From Pyrus communis (taxonomy: Eukaryota; Streptophyta; Magnoliopsida; Rosales; Rosaceae): a DNA stretch of 64,000 bases. The DNA lies in NCBI RefSeq assembly GCF_963583255.1, contig NC_084814.1, positions 24,140,315 to 24,204,314 on the forward strand. Direction: 5' to 3'. Made by a program: the position numbers and the translations under genes. Of this stretch, positions 57,530 to 64,000 are shown one piece after another (position 1 is the first letter of the stretch; the number at the start of each line of letters is the position of its first letter). A model generated the notes under the pieces. That model saw only the letters and a program-made list of their open reading frames with translations. It did no database searches and had not been told where the DNA came from.

Positions 57530-57819
57530 TCTTTTCGTAAAGCCTCTTTCCAAGTCTTCCTAAGTCTTCTTCTATCCCTTTTGCCCTGAGCTTCTATCTC
57601 ATCCGCTCTGATACTAGAGCATTTATAGGCCCTTGGTTCACATATCCACACCACCTTAACCCATTTTCTCTCATCTTATATTCAATTCTGACGACTCCCA
57701 CTTTACCTCGGATATCCTCGCTCTTAATCCTGTCATTTCTTTTGTCCCCAAACATTCGGATCTCCGCTACACCAACTTCTTTTCTTCTCATGCATTCGGA
57801 AATCAGTTTCCCTCCTCAT
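57530..57819 (-). pseudogene. LINE reverse-transcriptase 3' fragment
   Basis: On the minus strand the frame at 57594-57791 reads RRKEVGVAEIRMFGDKRNDR, IKSEDIRGKVGV, KMRENGLRWCGYV. This is the drifted end of the plant non-LTR retrotransposon ORF2, whose usual form is M.VAEMRMLRWM..TR.D.IRN..IR..VGVAPI..KMRE.RLRWFGHV. The usual RGRP-type tail is degraded. The fragment begins immediately after the stop codon of the neighbouring PPR gene on the same strand. Confidence 0.7.
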
Positions 57820-60756
57820 TTACCAATAATCTCCACAAGAACAGAGGCCATGTTTGAAATGATGGAAGCGCTTATTATCTCTCATAATAATCTCCCTTTC
57901 AACAACTTTCGATATCAGCTTAGCTGCATTATGGCAATCCACACAAATCCGCAGATTTTTGCAGACTCTCAATGTTGTTCTACTTCTACTCGTCTTCAAC
58001 AAACCGAATGAAATCGCAAGCTTCTCGCTATGTCCCCGTAGTATTTCAACCTTCTCGTCTTCTCTCAGTTCATGAAGCGCACAGCCTGTGTCGGGTTTGT
58101 ATCCGAATTCACTTATCTTTTCCTCTAACCTTGCCCACATTTTCTTGATCTCTCCGGACTCTGGCAGAGATGTGTCGCCAACAACAAAGCTGTAAACTTG
58201 CCCTCCGACTTCAATCCAGCTGCGTCCGGCATCTTTCTGAAGGCCAGTCTCCTTCATCTTTCGCCGCACGTGTCTCACACTATCCCATTTACCTGATGCG
58301 GCATACAAGTTAGACAGCAGCACGTAATTTTCCGCCTTTTCAGGCTCTACGTCTAACAATTTTTCAGCGATTTTCTGCCCCATGTCCAAATTATTATGAC
58401 TCCTACAGGAACTAAGCAATGAGCTCCACATTCTAGTATCTGGCTCCTCCGGCATCTCATGTATGAGGTTTAAAGCTTCCTCCAACCGGCCAGCCCGGCC
58501 AAGCATGTCCACCACACATGCATAATGCTCTAGTTTCGGCTCTATTTTGTACAAGCTTTGCATCTGGTTGAAATATTCTATCCCCTCCTTAACCAACCCA
58601 GCATGGCTACATGCAGTTAAAATTCCGATAAACGTATAGCCATCAGGCTTCTGGCCAAAACTTAGCATTTCTCTGAAGAGCTCTAAAGCCTTGTTTCCAT
58701 GTCCATGAATTCCGTATCCTGCAATTATAACGTTCCATGAAGGCACATCCTTCTTGGTTAACTGGTCAAAAACTCTATGAGATTGTTCGATGCAGCCACT
58801 TTTTGCATACATATCTACGAGAGAGCAACCAACAAAAAGGTCTTCTGTGAGGCGAGCTTTCAAAGCGAAACAATGCAGCTCTTTTCCTGAACGCAAAGCT
58901 GACAGTTGTGAACAAGCCCCAAACATGCTCATTGTTGCAATTGCACAAGGTAGGATTTCATCAGACAGCATTTGGCGAAAGAGATCAAGGGCTTTGTCAG
59001 GAAGTCCAACCTGAGTGTAACCGGCGATCATTGCATTCCAAGACACTCTAATTTTCGATTCTGTCCTATCAAATAATACTCTTGCAGATGATAATTTACC
59101 GCAATGGATGTAAAGGGACTGTAATGAAATACCAATGAATGAATCCATTTCTAACCCATTACGTAGCACAAATCCATGAATCTCGCTCCCATGTTGAAGA
59201 TGTTTCAGGTGCGCACAAGCTAAAAGGAGGCTACCGATGCTAAACTCGTCAGGATCCAAGCCTGAATATTTCATTTGAAGGTACAAATCTAAAGCTTTGT
59301 ATGGATCTCCATTTTGGGCACAGCCACCAATAACTGCGTTCCAGGAGCCCACTGTCTTCGTCTCAATACCATGAAAAACCAGCTCAGCGGAATTTAGTGA
59401 CCCACATTTCGTGTACGCTGCAACAAAAGCATTGGCTACCAGTTCATCATATATAAACCCATGTCTGAATGAATAAGCATGAAGTTCTTTCAAGCTCAAA
59501 AGTTCTGACTCCTCCAAACAAGCCGGTAACACATTCAGTATGGTGACCTCATCCACCTTCACTTTCTCCCCTTCCATCTGCATTTTTCGCAAAAGACCAA
59601 ACGTGCCACATACATCCCCTTCTCTAGAAAAACCTCCTATGACGGAATTCCAAGAAACCACATTTTTCTTGTCATTCTTGTCAAACAAGACTTGAGCTTC
59701 AACTGAGTACCCACATTTCGAGTACATGTCCGCCAACGCATTATTCACCATTAATTCCTGGTTCAGCCCCAATTTCACTGCCAAACTATGAATCATCATC
59801 CCCATATTTACTTCTCCGTTCCCAGCACACAAAGGCAATACAGTCACCAACGTAGCAACATCCGGTACTAGAGCTTCATCACCCTCTAAAATCTTCCCCA
59901 ACAAACTATAACTCTCATGATCCAATCCATTTTCCGAGAACCCGCATATCATCGAATTCCAAGAAACCAAATTCTTCTCAGGCATTATCTCGAACACTTT
60001 AGCCGCATCCTCAACGGACCCGCATTTCCCATACATTGCAATCAACGCATTGCCCACAAACACATCCGAAATCAATCCCATCTTCTCAGCCATCCCATGA
60101 ACAACCTGTCCCAAACCCACGTCCGAAATCCCCCCACAGGCCTTAAAAACACAGGGAAAAGTAAAATTATCGGGTTTAAACTCCGTAACGCTGATCAACT
60201 CAACAAACACATCAATGGCATCAACAAAAAGCTCGTTTCTTGCATACCCACTAACAAGCGCATTCCACTGGAACAAGTTCTTCCTCTTCAGCCCGTCGAA
60301 AACTGAGCGCGAATCCAAAGGAGAACCGCACATTGCATACATGGTAATGATGCGGGTGTTGAGAACAAAGTCATTGCTGAAAAGGGTCGACGCAGAGACC
60401 AAGTTGTGGACTTTGCGTCCGGTTTCGACATCCTTGCGGCGCCCGCAGGCCTGTAACAAGGCTCCCATGGCGTCTTTCCCTTGCTGTGAGCTGGAAATTG
60501 CATCGTGAGAGTGTGCTTGAAGAAGGGTCAGAGCCTCCGAGAGGTTTCCGGCGTCACAGAGATTGTTGACGTCTTGGAGGAAAGTGAGAGAGTCTGTTTG
60601 GTGGTGGTGGTGGTGGTGGGCGGTTGTCTGTGCGGCGGAGAGAGAAGAAAGTGGTTTTGGTTTTGGAGGTAAGATTGGGCGGAGGAAGTGTTTGACTTTA
60701 GGTGTGGGCAGAGAATGGCATGAGAGTGGTGGTGGTGCCACTGCCACAGAAGCCAT
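57820..60756 (-). CDS. DYW-class pentatricopeptide repeat protein (organelle RNA editing type)
   Basis: Single exon, 978 residues. Binds a specific organellar RNA through PLS repeats; the DYW domain is a cytidine deaminase-like C-to-U editing module. Residues ~1-60 are Pro/Ser-rich with few acids, a likely plastid or mitochondrial transit peptide. PPR repeats run from about residue 100 to 770 (GNALIAMYGKCGSVEDAAKV and WNAVIGGCAQNGDPYKALDL are typical). E/E+ motifs follow (VYSFVVGDTSLPES region), then the DYW domain: GHSEKLAISFGL with the catalytic His and Glu, CKNLRICVDCHNAAKLISK with the zinc Cys pair, and the end FHHFKHGLCSCGDYW. Organisation and length match the At1g18485-type protein I recall. 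The target RNA site cannot be read from this. Confidence 0.93.
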   Translation of the reverse strand: MASVAVAPPPLSCHSLPTPKVKHFLRPILPPKPKPLSSLSAAQTTAHHHHHHQTDSLTFLQDVNNLCDAGNLSEALTLLQAHSHDAISSSQQGKDAMGALLQACGRRKDVETGRKVHNLVSASTLFSNDFVLNTRIITMYAMCGSPLDSRSVFDGLKRKNLFQWNALVSGYARNELFVDAIDVFVELISVTEFKPDNFTFPCVFKACGGISDVGLGQVVHGMAEKMGLISDVFVGNALIAMYGKCGSVEDAAKVFEIMPEKNLVSWNSMICGFSENGLDHESYSLLGKILEGDEALVPDVATLVTVLPLCAGNGEVNMGMMIHSLAVKLGLNQELMVNNALADMYSKCGYSVEAQVLFDKNDKKNVVSWNSVIGGFSREGDVCGTFGLLRKMQMEGEKVKVDEVTILNVLPACLEESELLSLKELHAYSFRHGFIYDELVANAFVAAYTKCGSLNSAELVFHGIETKTVGSWNAVIGGCAQNGDPYKALDLYLQMKYSGLDPDEFSIGSLLLACAHLKHLQHGSEIHGFVLRNGLEMDSFIGISLQSLYIHCGKLSSARVLFDRTESKIRVSWNAMIAGYTQVGLPDKALDLFRQMLSDEILPCAIATMSMFGACSQLSALRSGKELHCFALKARLTEDLFVGCSLVDMYAKSGCIEQSHRVFDQLTKKDVPSWNVIIAGYGIHGHGNKALELFREMLSFGQKPDGYTFIGILTACSHAGLVKEGIEYFNQMQSLYKIEPKLEHYACVVDMLGRAGRLEEALNLIHEMPEEPDTRMWSSLLSSCRSHNNLDMGQKIAEKLLDVEPEKAENYVLLSNLYAASGKWDSVRHVRRKMKETGLQKDAGRSWIEVGGQVYSFVVGDTSLPESGEIKKMWARLEEKISEFGYKPDTGCALHELREDEKVEILRGHSEKLAISFGLLKTSRSRTTLRVCKNLRICVDCHNAAKLISKVVEREIIMRDNKRFHHFKHGLCSCGDYW

Positions 60757-61550
60757 GGTTGAGATGCTTGTTCGTTCGGAGAGGATAAGAAATTGGCCAT
60801 TTTAGTGTCACCGTCGAACTATTTACTAATTGGGCCGATAACGGGCTAATAAAACTCCAAAAACAGAAATATTGTTCACGAGTTATTGCTAAGGAAATTA
60901 AATTTAAACATAAAGTTTTAAAAATTAAAGGATACAAAAGTTGGTGATTAGTTTGTAAATTTAGCTTTTTTAGCATTACTCCTCCCTCATAAAACAATAT
61001 TCATACGGAAAATCACTATTCATGCCGGAAAAAAATAATATTGTTCTTGCTTATTGAGCTAGTAATCTAGTAAGATTTTTCGAACGACATTGATGAGAAA
61101 GTTGTTGGAGAGGTTGTATTATCCAAATAACGCAAAAATTAATGGAAATTTTAATTTTAAGTTTAATTCTTAACGAAATATACTACAGTAGTTTGAATTC
61201 AAATTTTATTACCACACGAACTATCTTTTGAATACTCTCTCGCTATGATAACCATTTATCTAACTAAATCAAAATAATAATAAAAAAAGAAAACTCATGA
61301 AAAAGGCTTGAGAATTTTAAGTTTTAATGATAATGAAAAAATAAATGGTATAATGAATAATATCAGGATTGATTTTTTAATGTAAAAATGTAATTTTTCT
61401 TAAGATGAAAGAGCCAGGATACGACACGTCGTGAAAAGCCACAAGTGGTGACGTGGACAAAATTTAACCCTTGCCATCCTCTTCAAATTTCGTTCCTTCC
61501 ATTCTTCTTCATTTCTTCTCAGTCCTCACAGTTGCGGTGAGCTGAGAGGA
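60757..61550. other. divergent spacer between the PPR and SPPA genes
   Basis: The two genes point away from each other, so this ~790-bp stretch must hold both promoters. The sequence near 61380-61550 is pyrimidine-rich, with gacacgtcgtg and gtgacgtgg (ACGT cores) at about 61420-61455, on the SPPA side. No gene is seen inside. Confidence 0.5.
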
Positions 61551-62253
61551 ATGTCGAAGCTCATCCTCCTCCACACTTCCTACCACCTCACCCCAATCCA
61601 CCGCCGCGCCTGCAACTCCGTCGTTTCGCCCTCTCTCTTCACTCCCTCCTCCCTCCGCTCCCAATGCCTCCGCCCCCAATCCATCTCTCCCTCTCCCCCT
61701 CTTTCTCTGCGGAGCATTTCAGCTCGCGCCTTCGACTCGTCGTCGCCGGAGACCAAGGAAGAAGAATTGAAGGAGAGCGATGGCGAGATTGTAAATAAAA
61801 CCACAACAGCAGACACCAAGGAATATCCGAGCGGCGAGTTTCAGTTCGAGAAGGCGAGCGCGTGGAAGAGCTTCGTCGTCAAGCTCCGCATGCTCATTGC
61901 CTTCCCTTGGCAGCGCGTCAAGAAAGGCAGCGTCTTGACCATCAAATTGCGCGGCCAGGTTTTGCCTTTTTTCTAATTTTACATTATTTGTGCTGCGTTT
62001 TTGGGATTGCATTCGAAAAAAGCATTTTTCTTTGTGGCTTTTTTCTAAATTAATTATTTTCATTGCCGTTTTTCAGGTGTCTGATCAGCTGAAGAGTCGA
62101 TTTTCGAGCGGACTTTCGCTGCCTCAAATTTGTGAGAATTTGATGAAAGCAGCGTACGATCCTCGAATTTCCGGTGTCTATCTCCAAATTGAAAGTTTGA
62201 ATTGTGGCTGGGGCAAAGTCGAAGAAATCCGAAGACATATCTTGGATTTCAAG

Positions 62254-62288
<35 letters not shown>

Positions 62289-63796
62289 GTTTTTGTTTTT
62301 TGTGAATTATTGTTAATTTTGGTTATGTTTTTGTAAGTGTGCCTGCCTCCTTGCGCCCGAGTTATTAGAGTAGTTTAGAATATTGCTCCATTGAAGAGAA
62401 AAAACTTGATCATATGGACATTTCACTGTTGCAGGTAAATTTGTTGTGGCCTATGTACCGGCTTGCGGAGAGAAAGAGTATTACCTTGCTAGTGCGTGCC
62501 AAGAGATATATGCACCTCCAAGTGCTTACTTTTCTTTGTTTGGGCTCACCGTTCAGTCCTCGTTCGTAAGAGGTCAGTTTCCCCGAAATCCGTTGTTTCT
62601 GTTGTGGCAAATTGCTTATTCATTAGCTCATGTTGCAGGGAATTCTCATACTCTCTTTCAGGTGTTCTTGAGAAAGTTGGAATCGAGCCACAAGTGGAAA
62701 GGATTGGTAAATACAAAAGTGCCGGTGATCAACTTGCGCGCACAACCATGTCCGAAGAGAATTGTGAGATGCTGACAGCATTGCTTGATAATATATATGG
62801 GAATTGGCTGGATGTGATTTCTTCCACAAGAGGTGCTTTGTAATTTGATGTTTGACAAACTTTCAAGTCTTTAAGTTTAAGTAACTGATGGACTTCTGAA
62901 AATTTTCTACAGGAAAGAAAAGAGAAGATATCGAGAATTTCATTAATGAAGGAGTCTACCAAGTAGAAAAATTGAAAGAAGAAGGCTGGATCACAAACAT
63001 ACAATATGATGACGAGGTACGGAGTTCTGGTTCCCTTTGATTTGGGGTTGACGTTTGATGTATGTTAAGAAATAATCAAAATTAATACCATATGTTGGGA
63101 ATCTTAGATACTTGGAAGGCTTAGAAGGTTGTTTCAGTGTGTTTCGGATCCAGACATTTTAAAATGTAACATATTTCGAGAAATTTGAGAGTTTTTTAAA
63201 GATCAGTTTAGCCCTTCAAGTTTGTCAGGGTGTACTGAAGTCCTACGGCCTGGTAATTACCTTAGTTTATTTATGACATACAAACATACATTCAATTGTT
63301 CTTCCAGTGTTATATTCTATCTTATGATATGTTAATTATAAGTATTATGTTGTCCGTATTTTGATATGGAAGTCCTATATTTTGCCTGCAAAACAGCATT
63401 CATCGTATCAATAATAGTCATCCCTTGCAGGTTATTTCAATGCTGAAGGAAAGACTTGGAGTGCAAAAAGAAAAAACTCTTCCTATGGTTGATTACAGGT
63501 AGTCAACTTTCATATTGGTGGCCTTCAATTGCTTGTATTTTGTTGTCCACTAGATGCTCCGTATGCGTGTGTATAACCATCCTCCCTCACCCTCCTTTCC
63601 CATTCCTTCTTTTGTCGTTATTAAAACAGGAAATACTCAAAGGTTCAGCAATGGACTGTTGGATTATCAGGCGGTAAAGACAAGATAGCCATAATTAGAG
63701 CATCAGGTAGCATTAGTCGTGTACGAGGCGGTTTAAGTCTTCCTGGTTCTAGTATTATAGGGGAACAGTTCATTGAGAAAATACGCACTGTGAGAG
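61551..63796 (+). CDS. SPPA: chloroplast signal peptide peptidase A (protease IV), 5' part
   Basis: Thylakoid-associated serine protease of family S49, light-induced in Arabidopsis. Seven exons are visible: 61551-61958, 62077-62260, 62435-62572, 62662-62832, 62913-63016, 63431-63498, 63630-63796; the gene runs out of the window in an intron. Residues 1-~60 are Ser/Pro/Arg-rich with almost no acids, a plastid transit peptide. The N-terminal S49 half shows KKGSVLTIKLRGQVSDQL, AAYDPRISGVYLQIESLNCG, and ASACQEIYAPPSAYFSLFGL. Lys262 in ERIGKYKSAGDQLARTTMSE matches the catalytic Lys of SppA. The second half starts at KIAIIRASGSISR; the Ser nucleophile should lie downstream of the window. Intron 2 begins with GT followed by ~28 T residues. 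Confidence 0.9.
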
Positions 63797-64000
63797 GTAT
63801 GGTGACTAATGTCTATCGTATAGAAGTTTATTTTCTTAACGTGGTGTCCTTTATTTTGGTATATTTTCAGAGGCTTTATAAAAGATACAGGATGTGGATG
63901 TACTATTATCTACGAGATAATTGTGTGTTTTGAATTTATATTTACTAGTGTTAGTCATACATTATGGTTTATCATGTGTTGTGTTGTTCACCTATGTGGA
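63797..64000 (+). other. SPPA intron reaching the window edge
   Basis: Starts with gtatggtg after the seventh exon (phase 1) and shows no further acceptor that restores the frame before the end of the window. Confidence 0.6.

Overview
The window is nuclear DNA from a dicot plant. It is AT-rich and holds multi-exon genes with GT-AG introns and long intergenic stretches packed with small transposons. A Rosaceae source (apple/pear type) is my guess, from the general look of the proteins and repeats; the window alone does not prove it. No prokaryotic, organellar or viral genes were seen. Exon joins below were placed by hand from splice signals, with reading phase checked across every junction.

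Layout: (1) 2.2-5.3 kb, + strand: an O-fucosyltransferase-family (GT106-like) Golgi enzyme in 8 exons. (2) 9.3-13.8 kb, - strand: a BIM1-like bHLH brassinosteroid transcription factor in 11 coding exons, one of them followed by a GC-AG intron. (3) 14.9-24.9 kb: a transposon-rich gene desert. (4) 25.2-25.9 kb: an unidentified coding-like fragment. (5) 26.4-29.3 kb, - strand: a RING plus PHD zinc-finger protein. (6) 33.0-34.5 kb, + strand: a single-exon UDP-glycosyltransferase of UGT89 type. (7) 37.6-38.2 kb, - strand: a two-exon root meristem growth factor (RGF/GLV/CLEL) peptide precursor that is easy to miss. (8) 41.0-45.5 kb, + strand: a CTF4/AND-1/EOL1 replication-fork WD40 protein with E2F-like promoter sites. 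(9) 47.3-48.7 kb, + strand: a RING-H2 E3 ligase with an 81-bp tandem duplication across its stop codon. (10) 51.8-52.1 kb, + strand: a short bZIP factor that seems to have lost its N-terminus to a frameshift. (11) 52.6-55.1 kb, - strand: a small five-exon conserved-looking protein. (12) 57.8-60.8 kb, - strand: a 978-residue DYW-class PPR editing factor. (13) 61.6 kb to the window end, + strand: the 5' half of the chloroplast protease SPPA.

The genes form no operon-like system; they are independent plant genes for cell-wall/glycan synthesis, hormone signalling, replication, ubiquitination, specialised metabolism and organelle biology. The richest material is between them: MULE-type foldback elements with intact 9-10 bp target duplications, a deleted PIF/Harbinger element still carrying the start of its Myb-like ORF1, two SINE families, a Copia-like solo LTR, a LINE remnant beside the PPR stop codon, and a degenerate ~25-bp minisatellite inserted into a ~280-bp tandem repeat at 56.1-57.5 kb.
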